Shown piece by piece: positions 9,083 through 16,456 of a DNA stretch of 39,778 nt. A model generated the notes under the pieces. The model had not been told where the DNA came from, did not search any database, and saw nothing but the letters and a program-made list of their open reading frames with translations. The position numbers and the translations under genes are program-made. Position 1 is the first letter of the stretch. The number at the start of each line of letters is the position of its first letter. Origin of the DNA: Rhodobacter sp. 24-YEA-8 (GTDB lineage: Bacteria > Pseudomonadota > Alphaproteobacteria > Rhodobacterales > Rhodobacteraceae). Where the stretch lies: NCBI RefSeq assembly GCF_900105075.1, contig NZ_FNSK01000007.1, forward strand, positions 1 to 39,778. The letters run 5' to 3'.

Positions 9083-10131
9083 AAATGAAAATACTTCTGT
9101 GGGGCGCGTACCAGCAAGGCAACTTCGGTGACGACCTAATGGCAATACTGTTTGCCAAGAAATTTTCACAAGCCGGCCATACTGTTGAGGTCTTTGGGTT
9201 GCAAGAAACGGAGGCAAGTCTAAACGGCCTTGTGGTTTGCAATGACATTTACTCTGGCGTAAAAAATGCTGATGTGGTGGTGTTGGGCGGTGGAGCAGTC
9301 CTCAAAGAGGCGCAAATTGCTCGTATTCTTCTAAAGGCGGCTCCGCGAAAGATTGAGGCTCGTTACATATCGCTTTTCAGAGCGATTTCTAGGTATGGAA
9401 CGCCTGTTTGCTTCACATCAATTGGTAGCGATGGAATATCGAGCTTTTCGGATGTTGCGTGGACACGGCGCCGGCTGTTTACAAGCCCCTTGATGCTAGG
9501 CGGGACAGTTAGGTTAATGAAGGATGTCGAAATCCTCGGGAGCAAGAGTGTTGGTGCGGAATTTATTCCTGATGTTTTGATAGGGGCAGCACATCACTTT
9601 GGGCATGAGCCTGCGAAGTGGGGATTTCAGAGGCCCAAGATTTTACTTAACCTGCATCAGAGGCACGCATCTTTTGGAAGGTCATTTGTATCATATTTAC
9701 ATAGGCATCTTCCCGATGCGAAGATTGTCATTTCAAACTCCCATCTCCCTAGCTCTGGGCTATCTTATGAGTGGAAGGGCGATCTTTCAGGCGAGCTATA
9801 TACACCTTATAAAGATTGCCTTGAATTCAGAGACTTGATCCGAACCGTTGATTTTGTAGTTTCTTCGAAGCTGCATATTGGATTAACTGCTATGTCCTAC
9901 GGGATACCCTTTATGAGCGTGGGCGGCAGAGGTAAGGTCCGCGACCAGCTTCACCAGCTTGACCTGCAAAGTGAATGCTACGTCGCGCCAGATGATTGCG
10001 CGTCTGTTTTTGAGGCGGATTTTTCTCAACGCGCTTATAGAATCAAAGAAAGACTAGATCAAATCGTGCCTAGTCTGGCAGTTATTTCCTCAGGTCATTT
10101 TGATGTTCTTGACCGATTGGTGCTGAGTTGA
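9079..10131 (+). CDS. Polysaccharide pyruvyltransferase family protein
   Basis: 350 residues. It has the family's opening motif (ILLWGAYQQGNFGDDLMA), an ADVVVLGGGAVL strand-loop, and the late motif VVSSKLHIGLTAMSYGIPFMSVGG, in which the S-x-R/K-x-H element is characteristic. Members transfer pyruvate from phosphoenolpyruvate to form a ketal on a sugar, adding negative charge to exopolysaccharides; others such as CsaB act on cell-wall polymers. Overlap with wzx (ATGA) and with the next gene (TTGA) places it in a tightly coupled operon. Related CsaB/AmsJ-like activities cannot be separated by sequence alone. Confidence 0.8.
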   Translation: MKMKILLWGAYQQGNFGDDLMAILFAKKFSQAGHTVEVFGLQETEASLNGLVVCNDIYSGVKNADVVVLGGGAVLKEAQIARILLKAAPRKIEARYISLFRAISRYGTPVCFTSIGSDGISSFSDVAWTRRRLFTSPLMLGGTVRLMKDVEILGSKSVGAEFIPDVLIGAAHHFGHEPAKWGFQRPKILLNLHQRHASFGRSFVSYLHRHLPDAKIVISNSHLPSSGLSYEWKGDLSGELYTPYKDCLEFRDLIRTVDFVVSSKLHIGLTAMSYGIPFMSVGGRGKVRDQLHQLDLQSECYVAPDDCASVFEADFSQRAYRIKERLDQIVPSLAVISSGHFDVLDRLVLS

Positions 10132-11459
10132 TCGATTTAATTTTCCTGCTGTACCTTTATGCGTGCTTTAGCTTTGTGAGGGTTCGCTTAGGGATGATTG
10201 CTCCTGTCAGCTTTCTCGCCCTAAGTAACTTCATATCGTGTTCTTTGCTGTTCTGGGTGAACCTCCAAGGCCTCACAAAGTTTGACTTTATGTCTGCTGG
10301 GATTTATTTTTCGGCAATGCCTATGGAGAATCTTGATTCTATTTTAATTGATACACTTGTCTTCTTTTCATTTCTATCATCGCTCTGCGTGATGTCTTGT
10401 TTTGATATTAAAAGATATGCTTACCGAAATGTGATGAGCGGGGGGGGGCTGAAGCTTGCGATTTATCGGTTGCGTGAGTTCTTGAGCAGTCCCGCATCTG
10501 CGAAATCTTTGGGTGTAGCTGGTGCTGCTCTTTGTTGCGCAACGCTTCTGCATTTTCTGGACATGGATAAATCCGTACTTTGGTATAACACTAATTATCT
10601 TACAATTAAGACAGCTGAGGATGTTGGTCTTTCCAATGAATTTACTATTGTATACCATCAGGCTTTCCGAATTGTTGGCCTTTTATCCGGAATGCTTGGC
10701 GTTATATTGATATTCAATGGAAGAATTGCACTGGGATTTTTATTTTTTTTCCTGTGGTTTTATGCCGTTCTTTTGCTTTATATTGGGAACTCGAGGTGGT
10801 TGATTATATATTTTTCTAGTGTCGCCATTGCTGTAAGAATTTTTGGCAGAGGTGCACTTTCACGCACGGGCTTCTATCTTTTGATTCTGTGCGCGCTGAT
10901 ATCGTTTATTCAGGTTATTTTCGGTCGGGGAGGCGATCACTTTGGTTTCAGTGTTTTGTCAAATCAGTTTTTCTCGTTTTCGCTTTCTGATGTGCCGTTT
11001 GCGTTGCGCGGTATTCTGATTAATACTTTTGAAGGCGCTCTAAACGTTGCGAACTCTATATTGATATCTCCCTCGTTTTCACAGCGATATCAAATTGGAT
11101 CGGTTTCCCCACTTTTATCTACCATCGACGGCTTCGACACGTTTCGTGATTCTGATAAGGCTAAGTTTGCACCACATGTCCCGATGGGTGCATTTGGTGA
11201 AGTCTTGCATTTTTCACTGCCCATACAAATTCTGTACTTTCTCGTTCTTTTTCTTGCTATGCGCGCTACAGTGCGTTGGGAGTTTTCGCTACCTGTTGCA
11301 TATTATCTTCCCTTAGCAGTTTTCTATATTTACGTCTTCTATCTTCTTCCTACCTATTCTGCTCGCACCACTTCTCGATTTATTTTCCTGGCATTTTTTA
11401 TCTATTTTGTTTGGCCCTATATCAAACACGTGTTGGCTAAAGCATCGCGAAGAGCATGA
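10128..11459 (+). CDS. wzy: Wzy-like polysaccharide polymerase
   Basis: 443 residues with about 10-12 hydrophobic segments and a large polar stretch near residues 300-370 (FSQRYQIGSVSPLLSTIDGF...KAFAPHVP region), as in many Wzy proteins with a big periplasmic loop. It would join repeat units in the periplasm. The start is a TTG at 10128 overlapping the preceding stop as TTGA; no better ATG exists near the first membrane segment. Wzy proteins are poorly conserved, so the call depends on topology and on the wzx/pyruvyltransferase context. Strongly AT-rich. It is the last gene of the low-GC block; insertion sequences start about 90 bp downstream. Confidence 0.68.
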   Translation: MIDLIFLLYLYACFSFVRVRLGMIAPVSFLALSNFISCSLLFWVNLQGLTKFDFMSAGIYFSAMPMENLDSILIDTLVFFSFLSSLCVMSCFDIKRYAYRNVMSGGGLKLAIYRLREFLSSPASAKSLGVAGAALCCATLLHFLDMDKSVLWYNTNYLTIKTAEDVGLSNEFTIVYHQAFRIVGLLSGMLGVILIFNGRIALGFLFFFLWFYAVLLLYIGNSRWLIIYFSSVAIAVRIFGRGALSRTGFYLLILCALISFIQVIFGRGGDHFGFSVLSNQFFSFSLSDVPFALRGILINTFEGALNVANSILISPSFSQRYQIGSVSPLLSTIDGFDTFRDSDKAKFAPHVPMGAFGEVLHFSLPIQILYFLVLFLAMRATVRWEFSLPVAYYLPLAVFYIYVFYLLPTYSARTTSRFIFLAFFIYFVWPYIKHVLAKASRRA

Positions 11460-11546
11460 ATAATGTTTGGCTTTGTCTTTCTGTAAGCGCTGTACCGGTT
11501 ACACTGTGAGGGGGTACTCCCACGTGAGCATGTCGTAGATCTGGGG

Positions 11547-11584
11547 GGTAATCCTCCCCCGTTTTAACGGGGCGCAGAAGTAGA
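11547..11584. repeat. Terminal inverted repeat of the IS3 shell (orfB side)
   Basis: 38 bp beginning GGTAATCCTCCCC and ending GAAGTAGA; it pairs with 14809-14846. Confidence 0.8.
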
Positions 11585-11586
11585 CT

Positions 11587-11877
11587 TCAGGCAGCCATCT
11601 TCAGTTTCTGGGCGGGTTTGATGCCGCCGATGCCCATGTTGGGGCGCTCATTGTTGTAAGTCCATAGCCAGTCGGTTGCGATCTGTTGCGCCTCCTCGAT
11701 AGTTTCAAAGATGTAGAGGTCCAGCCATTCATGCCGGACCGTTCTGTTGTAACGCTCGACGTAGGCGTTCTGCTGGGGCTTCCCGGGCTGGATGTGGTTC
11801 AGGGCGATACCCTGCTTCTCAGCCCAGATCATCAGCGTAGAGCTGATGTATTCCGGGCCATAGCACGTCGTGAACAA
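11587..11877 (-). pseudogene. IS3-family transposase OrfB, C-terminal fragment
   Basis: The last 96 codons of an rve-type DDE transposase: IQPGKPQQNAYVERYNRTVRHEWL carries the final catalytic Glu region, and the protein ends YNNERPNMGIGGIKPAQKLKMAA as in the IS407 group. The usual CDNGPEY motif holding the second catalytic Asp reads C-Y-G-P-E-Y here, so the Asp is absent. The frame is cut at its 5' side by the IS110-family element. Not functional. Confidence 0.85.
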
Positions 11878-11890
11878 CGGTCCGCTTGGA

Positions 11891-11997
11891 GGTTATGGCC
11901 GCGCGCGGAGCCTGCGAACTGCGCAGCGTGCGGCCATAACCGGCGCTCAGGTCTCTATGGTGGTGTTGCGAACCACCCACCACAGAGGAGACCGCCT
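11891..11997 (+). ncRNA. Candidate bridge-RNA region of the IS110 element
   Basis: The non-coding left end is highly structured. GGTTATGGCCGC (11891-11902) pairs perfectly with GCGGCCATAACC (11930-11941), and a second imperfect hairpin spans about 11952-11991 (TGGTGG against CCACC/CCACCA). IS110-family elements are known to encode a bridge RNA in a non-coding end that pairs with target and donor DNA. Position and folding fit, but the RNA boundaries and guide loops are not proven here. GAGGAG just before 11998 is the ribosome site of the transposase. Confidence 0.5.
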
Positions 11998-13289
11998 ATG
12001 ACCAAGTTCGAGCATACTGCCGATGCCCGTGTTCTGGTAGGCATCGACATTTCCAAGCACCGCCACGAGGTGCTGATCGCGGCCCCCGGCAAGACCCGGC
12101 GGCGGCGACTGACGATCACTGACACGCTCGACGATTTCCAGCGGCTGATCGCCATCCTGAACGATTACGCGCGGCCGGTGCAGATCGGGTTCGAGGCGAC
12201 CGGTAACTATCACCGAGCGCTGATCTACCAGCTCGGCATGGCCGGCTTCGATGTGAAGCTCATCTCCTCGGTCGCCTTGGCCAGAACGCGTGAGGCGCTA
12301 CACAACAGCTGGGACAAGAATGATCCCAAAGACGCGCAGGTCATCCTGCACATGCTCCAGATCGGCGCCACCCAGGTTTTCATGATCCGCTCCGCGCCGG
12401 GATCGCCAATATCCAGGAGCTCTCGATGACTCATGAGGTCGTATCGCGCGCCAAGACCGAACTCTGGCATCGGATACTGGGGCATTACCTCCCGCTCTAC
12501 TTCCCCGAGGCGGCACGTTTCCAGCGGAGCACCCGCAGCGAATGGTTCTTGGCCTTCCTTGAGATGTTCCCTTCGGCCCACATGATCACGGCAATGGACA
12601 AGGATGACTTCACCGCCGCCGCATGGGGCGTCGTGGGTAAGAAGGTAGCGAAGGCTGCATTGATCTCAGACATTTACGAGACCGCACGGTGCTCGGTCGG
12701 GCTGCCGGTCGCCGCAGAGTCGGACGCGCTGCGGATGTTTCGGATGGTGTTGGCGGAGGGGCGCGGCCTGATGCGCCAGCGCAGCGAGATCGAAGCAAGG
12801 GCTGTGGCGCTGCTCGGGGATCACCCCGACTATCGGCTGCTTACCTCGGTGCCGGGCATCGGCCCGATCAACGCCCTGACCATCCTGGCCGAGGCCGGCG
12901 ACCTGCGCCGCTTTCGGCATCACCGGCAATTCCTGAAGTTCTGCGGGATGGACCTTGCGACGGTGCAGTCCGGCTTGTTTCGAGGGCGGAGCAGGATCTC
13001 GAAGTATGGCAATGCCCGCCTGCGCCGGACGCTCTGGATGGCGGGACAGACCGCGGTGCTGCATCGCGCGAACAGCTTTCGCGACAAGTTCGAACGCTAC
13101 ATCGCGCAGGATCGCCACAACCCGGACCTGCGCCGCAAGGCCTACACCGCCATCGCCGCGAAGATGGCGCGCACCATTCACGCCGTGATCAAATCCGGCG
13201 AACCCTATCGCCCCTTCTTCGGTGGGGGTGAACCCGAGCGGAAGGACCTCTCTCTGGTGAGCCGTGGAGGCAGCTTTCTGACCTCGTAG
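11998..13289 (+). pseudogene. IS110-family transposase with a frameshift
   Basis: The first frame (11998-12429) gives the RuvC-like half: VGIDISKHRHEV, GFEATGNYHRAL and NDPKDAQVIL supply the D-E-D-D residues. The protein then continues in another frame whose open reading begins before 12426 (LRAGIANIQELS) and runs to 13289. That half contains the transposase_20 region SVPGIGPINALTILAEAGDL and SGLFRGRSRISKYGNARLRR, with a conserved Ser. A single-base deletion near 12395 (ATGATC|CGCTCC) explains the break. No slippery heptamer is evident, so programmed frameshifting is unlikely. The result is inactive or a sequencing error. Confidence 0.85.
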
Positions 13290-13400
13290 ACAATGTTCGG
13301 GCCTTCCGCTTGGGACGTAAGCGCTGTCAGCACCCCACCTTCCAGCCTCAGTCCTGATCGCCTCATTGGAGGTGCATGATTATCAGGACGGAGGTTCTCC

Positions 13401-13790
13401 ATGGAGAGCATACTGGAGGTTCTCCCGGCCGGCGGTCGGGAGCGTCGGAACCGGCGGTGGCCGGATGAGGTGAAGGCGCGGATCGTTGCGGAGACGCTGG
13501 TGCCAGGCGCGACGGTGAACAGCGTGGCGCGGCGACACGGAGTTCCGGCGAACCATGTGTCGTCATGGCGGACGATGGCTCGGAAGGGGCGGCTTGTTCT
13601 GCCCGCGCCGGAGGGCGCGGTTGAGTTCGCGACGCTGATGCTTGGACCGGGTGAAGACGCGCCCGCTGTCGCAGCCCCTGTTCTGGACAGGGTGGAGATC
13701 GTCTTCTGCGCTGTGATCATCCGTCTGGAGGCCGGGGCCTCGGCAGATCGGATTTCTTCGGTCGTGCATGCGCTGACGGCAGACGCATGA
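13401..13790 (+). CDS. tnpA: IS66 accessory protein TnpA
   Basis: 129 residues. It has an N-terminal helix-turn-helix typical of IS66 OrfA (RRWPDEVKARIVAETLVPGATVNSVARRHGVPANHVSSWR) and a variable C-terminus. Its stop overlaps the tnpB ATG (ATGA). Needed together with TnpB and TnpC for IS66 transposition, so it is orphaned here. Confidence 0.9.
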   Translation: MESILEVLPAGGRERRNRRWPDEVKARIVAETLVPGATVNSVARRHGVPANHVSSWRTMARKGRLVLPAPEGAVEFATLMLGPGEDAPAVAAPVLDRVEIVFCAVIIRLEAGASADRISSVVHALTADA

Positions 13791-14140
13791 TCTTTCCGTC
13801 GAACCGGGTCCGGATCGTGGTCGCGACGAAGGCAATCGACTTCAGAAAGGGCCATGATGGGCTGGCCGCGCTGGTGTCGTCGGTGCTGCGCAAGGATCCG
13901 TTCACCGGCACGGTCTTTGTGTTCCGGTCGCGCCGTGCGGACCGGTTGAAGATTTTGTATTGGGACGGCACCGGGTTGGTGATGGCCTACAAGCGGCTGG
14001 AGGGTGGCAGCTTCACCTGGCCCGCCGTCAAGGATGGCCTGATGTCGCTGAACCATGCGCAGTTTGAGGCACTGTTTGCCGGGCTCGACTGGCGCAGGGT
14101 TAAGGCGCTGGAGGCGCGGCCGCCCGCTGCAGCGGAATAG
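13787..14140 (+). CDS. tnpB: IS66 accessory protein TnpB
   Basis: 117 residues, the full family length. It shows the typical TKAIDFRKGHDGLAALV, DPFTGTVFVFRSRRADRLKILYWDGTGLVMAYKRLEGGSF and WPAVKDGLMSL segments. Starts inside the tnpA stop. Confidence 0.93.
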   Translation: MIFPSNRVRIVVATKAIDFRKGHDGLAALVSSVLRKDPFTGTVFVFRSRRADRLKILYWDGTGLVMAYKRLEGGSFTWPAVKDGLMSLNHAQFEALFAGLDWRRVKALEARPPAAAE

Positions 14141-14194
14141 ATCAACGCTCTGTTTTTGTGTGTTTTTGTGGATGCTTCGTGGTAGATTTCCCCC

Positions 14195-14695
14195 ATGTCA
14201 GTTGCCCCCGCCCTGGATCTCTCTGCCCTGCCTGTCGCGCAACGCGTGGCGGCGCTCGCGTTGATCGAGGAGGTCACTGCGCTTCGGGAGATCACGCGCC
14301 GGCAGGAGCATCTGATCGCCGAGCTGAACCATGCTCTGCATGGCAAGCGGTCGGAAAAGCTCTCCGAGGACGAGCGGCAGTTGGCCTTCGAGGAGCTGTC
14401 GATCGCGCTCGCCGAAGTCGAGGCGGAGAAGGACGCGCGCGGAAGCAGGGCGGATGACGCAGCGCCCCGACCCGCGCCCAAGCGCACGATCGGCAACCTG
14501 CCGACCGCGCTGCCGCGCATTGAGGTGGTCATCGAGCCCGAGAACCTCGACTGCCCCTGCGGCTGCGGTCCCCTGCACAGGATCGGCGAGGACCGCACCG
14601 AACGTCTCGATATCGTGCCCGCGCAGTTGCGCGTCATCGTCACCATCCGCCCGAGATATGCCTGCCGGGGCTGCACCGATGGGGTGACCCAGGCA
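14195..14695 (+). pseudogene. tnpC: IS66 transposase TnpC, N-terminal fragment
   Basis: The first about 167 codons match TnpC: a coiled-coil N-terminus (EVTALREITRRQEHLIAELNHALHGKRSEKL) and the zinc-finger-like region CPCGCGPLHRIGEDRTERLDIVPAQLRVIV...YACRGCTDGVTQA. Family text stops at the Ala near 14695. The frame stays open to 14851, but the added residues are antisense to IS3 orfA. The DDE catalytic domain is missing. Confidence 0.88.
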
Positions 14696-14776
14696 AAGTT
14701 CAGGCACGGCCACACCGCTCTCAGCTTGGCGAAGCACAGCCATGATCTGCGGTTCCGTGAAACGGCTCTTTCTCAT
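14694..14776 (-). pseudogene. IS3-family OrfA, N-terminal fragment
   Basis: Minus-strand ATG at 14776-14774 with GAGGAG upstream. The first 28 residues (MRKSRFTEPQIMAVLRQAES..., ending VPELC) are the helix-turn-helix start of IS407-type OrfA. Family similarity ends at the junction with IS66 tnpC near 14695. Confidence 0.8.
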
Positions 14777-14808
14777 TCAAATCTCCTCAGCTCACGCTAC
14801 GAGAAAAT

Positions 14809-14846
14809 TCTACTTATGCAGCCCCTTAACCATGGGGAGGATTACC
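14809..14846. repeat. Terminal inverted repeat of the IS3 shell (orfA side)
   Basis: Partner of 11547-11584, with 30 of 38 positions identical in inverted orientation. It ends 24 bp before the repA stop codon. Confidence 0.8.
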
Positions 14847-14870
14847 GTTAAAAATCTAGGTGCCTTTAAG

Positions 14871-15902
14871 CTAGATCCGCTTCTTCAGCCATCCAAGGAA
14901 GGCCGCATCGGCCGAGCGCAGCCGCGGCCGGCCGGAGCGCGCCCACATCTCGCGCCATTCCGCCTCCAGCGCATAGATGTCCCAGCCGGGCATCAGCGCC
15001 CGCGCCGCACTGATCGTGGCCTCTTTCAGCACCGGGCCGGTGCCGGGCAGCACCACAAGATCACGGCGCGTCACCCGCAGGATATCGCCCGGCTCCTCGG
15101 CAAGGCTGTAATCGGGCAAGGGATCGCTTGCGATCATATCGCGCATCATCTTGCGAAACACCCTGAGCGGGCTGGCAGAGCCCGATTTCTGCGCCAGCAC
15201 GGCCATCGAGACCCGCCATTCCGGCTGGCGGCCGCAATGCTTGCGCGACAGCTCATAGATGCGCCGCTCCAGCGGTTTTCTGAGCCGGAAATAATCGCGC
15301 GACAGTGTCAGCACCGATTTCGACAGCACCGCCCGGAAGAGCCATTCCGACAAGGTCACCGCCACCTGCACCATCCGCCCGCCTTTGGTCGCGCGCACGA
15401 TCTGCCAGGTTTCGATCAGGCCAAAGCCGGTGGTGACCTCGGGCCCCTCACCGGTCGCGATATTGGTGGTGATGCGGGTGCCCGCCAGCCGCTCAAAGGC
15501 CTCACGCAGCCGGGCATAGCCGTCTCCGCTCGTCTCGCGATTGGTCGCGACCAGCAGGTCATGCGCGGTCAGCCGCAGATGCCGGCTGATCTCGCGCCCG
15601 GCATTCAGCGCCGCCATCAGCTGACTGATACAATAGATCAGAATGTCTTTGTCAAAGAGCGTCGCAAGCCCCCTGACCGAGGGCACCACGGTGATCTCTG
15701 CCCCGTTCCTCTCATAGCTCAGGATACGCCGGTCGGGCCGCGTCGAGAGCGAGAAGATCGGATGCTCCATGCTGGCCATATCGTCTTTGGGCAGCACATC
15801 GAACAGATCGCAAATGAAAAACCCCGCCTCTGCGCGGCGGTCAGGCAGCCATGTGGCGCCCTGCACGGGGAGAGCCCCCGCCCCATATCCCGGTCCTGTC
15901 AT
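14871..15902 (-). CDS. repA: Plasmid replication initiator RepA
   Basis: 343 residues, matching the alphaproteobacterial RepA (replication initiator protein A, RPA family). It shows MASMEHPIFSLSTRPDRRILSYERNGAEITVVPS near residues 42-76, FDKDILIYCISQLMAALN, and a winged-helix region (SRDYFRLRKPLERRIYELSRKHCG). It would bind the iterons in the 15.9-16.4 kb gap and recruit the host replisome. The ATG at 15902 is preceded on its strand by GAGAGAGG. It is transcribed away from parA/parB, the usual divergent arrangement of RepA-type replicons. The C-terminus sits right beside the nested IS block and looks intact. Confidence 0.92.
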   Translation of the reverse strand: MTGPGYGAGALPVQGATWLPDRRAEAGFFICDLFDVLPKDDMASMEHPIFSLSTRPDRRILSYERNGAEITVVPSVRGLATLFDKDILIYCISQLMAALNAGREISRHLRLTAHDLLVATNRETSGDGYARLREAFERLAGTRITTNIATGEGPEVTTGFGLIETWQIVRATKGGRMVQVAVTLSEWLFRAVLSKSVLTLSRDYFRLRKPLERRIYELSRKHCGRQPEWRVSMAVLAQKSGSASPLRVFRKMMRDMIASDPLPDYSLAEEPGDILRVTRRDLVVLPGTGPVLKEATISAARALMPGWDIYALEAEWREMWARSGRPRLRSADAAFLGWLKKRI

Positions 15903-15984
15903 CCGCCTGCCTCTCTCGCCTCAGCCCCGCTGCCGGGGTCTCATATGGCGGGCCTGACGCCCGCTCTGCCTGCCGCCCTTTGCG

Positions 15985-16300
15985 GTGCTGACAGGGGTTT
16001 GTCCACGAAACACCATGGCCTTTGCCAGGGCCTCAGGGCCCCTCCGGAGGCCGCTTTGCGCTTCGTGGTTTCATTGACGCTTAACTTATCCACAGGTGGT
16101 CGGTTTGGCGAGGAAAAATCTCCGGCGGGATCGTGGGATCAGAGTCACCCGGGCGTGGGATCAGAGTCACCCTGTCGTGGTTTCAGAGTCGCTATGGGCT
16201 TTTCAGATCCGGATATTTCATTAAGTATCAATGAGATAGATATAAGAATTATGCGCCTTAACTATTATAATAACATGATACTAACTGAGAAAGATCAGAC
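15985..16300. other. Probable replication origin (oriV)
   Basis: The 554-bp repA/parA gap holds the expected origin parts in order. There is a perfect DnaA box TTATCCACA at 16086-16094. Three 22-bp direct repeats lie at 16132-16197. An AT-rich stretch at about 16205-16290 (repeated ATA/TAT runs) could unwind. A palindrome CCTCCGGAGG is at 16041-16050. Confidence 0.75.
16132..16197 (+). repeat. Iterons: three 22-bp direct repeats
   Basis: Copies start at 16132, 16154 and 16176, exactly 22 bp apart. Copies 1 and 2 share CGTGGGATCAGAGTCACCC. Copy 3 is a variant (CGTGGTTTCAGAGTCGC). A partial match, CGTGGTTTCA, occurs at 16064. The 22-bp period and the position beside repA fit RepA binding sites. 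Confidence 0.85.
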
Positions 16301-16456
16301 AGGGCCTGAAGGCGCATCCAGGACATCGGCCTCAGATGCAACCCTAGCATTTTGATTTTGCTATGAAATATAGAGAACTGCGGCAGATGTGTGCTCTTTG
16401 CTTCCATGTTGCATGTTTTGCTGTATGCTGGCGAAAAACACGCACATGAGGCAGCA

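Larger units (their letters stand above)
11881..13313 (+). mobile_element. IS110-family insertion sequence
   Basis: About 1.43 kb holding a DEDD transposase in two frames. The 9-bp sequence TCCGCTTGG occurs at 11881-11889 and again at 13305-13313, bracketing the element. This resembles the core repeats flanking IS110 insertions, but the exact ends are inferred. It lies between the IS3 orfB fragment and, 3 bp further on, the IS66 left end. Confidence 0.75.
13317..14695 (+). mobile_element. IS66-family element, left end intact and right end deleted
   Basis: It begins with an IS66-type end (GTAAGCGCTGTCAGCACC at 13317) and carries tnpA, tnpB and the start of tnpC in the standard order. Its right part is lost where tnpC runs into IS3 orfA sequence near 14695. 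Confidence 0.85.
11547..14846 (-). mobile_element. Shell of an IS3-family (IS407-like) element filled by other insertion sequences
   Basis: Both ends of one IS3-type element survive. Terminal inverted repeats at 11547-11584 and 14809-14846 match at 30 of 38 positions when the right copy is reverse-complemented (both begin GGTAATCCTCCCC). The orfA start (minus, 14776 down) lies just inside the right repeat. The orfB end (minus, to 11587) lies just inside the left repeat. The element's middle is missing and is replaced by an IS110-family element and a truncated IS66. No target duplication is visible at the outer flanks (GGGG against GTTA). Confidence 0.8.

Noticed and set aside
11500..11535. 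Start of an IS21 istA gene on the minus strand
   Set aside because: Only five residues (MLTWE) fit before the sequence diverges and stops; too little to claim.
12380..12430. Programmed frameshift in the IS110 transposase
   Set aside because: IS110 transposases normally come from one frame and no slippery heptamer is present at the break. A one-base deletion is the simpler reading.
14742..16355. 537-codon plus frame antisense to repA
   Set aside because: Composition typical of an antisense shadow, and it crosses the iteron origin. RepA on the minus strand has the family motifs.
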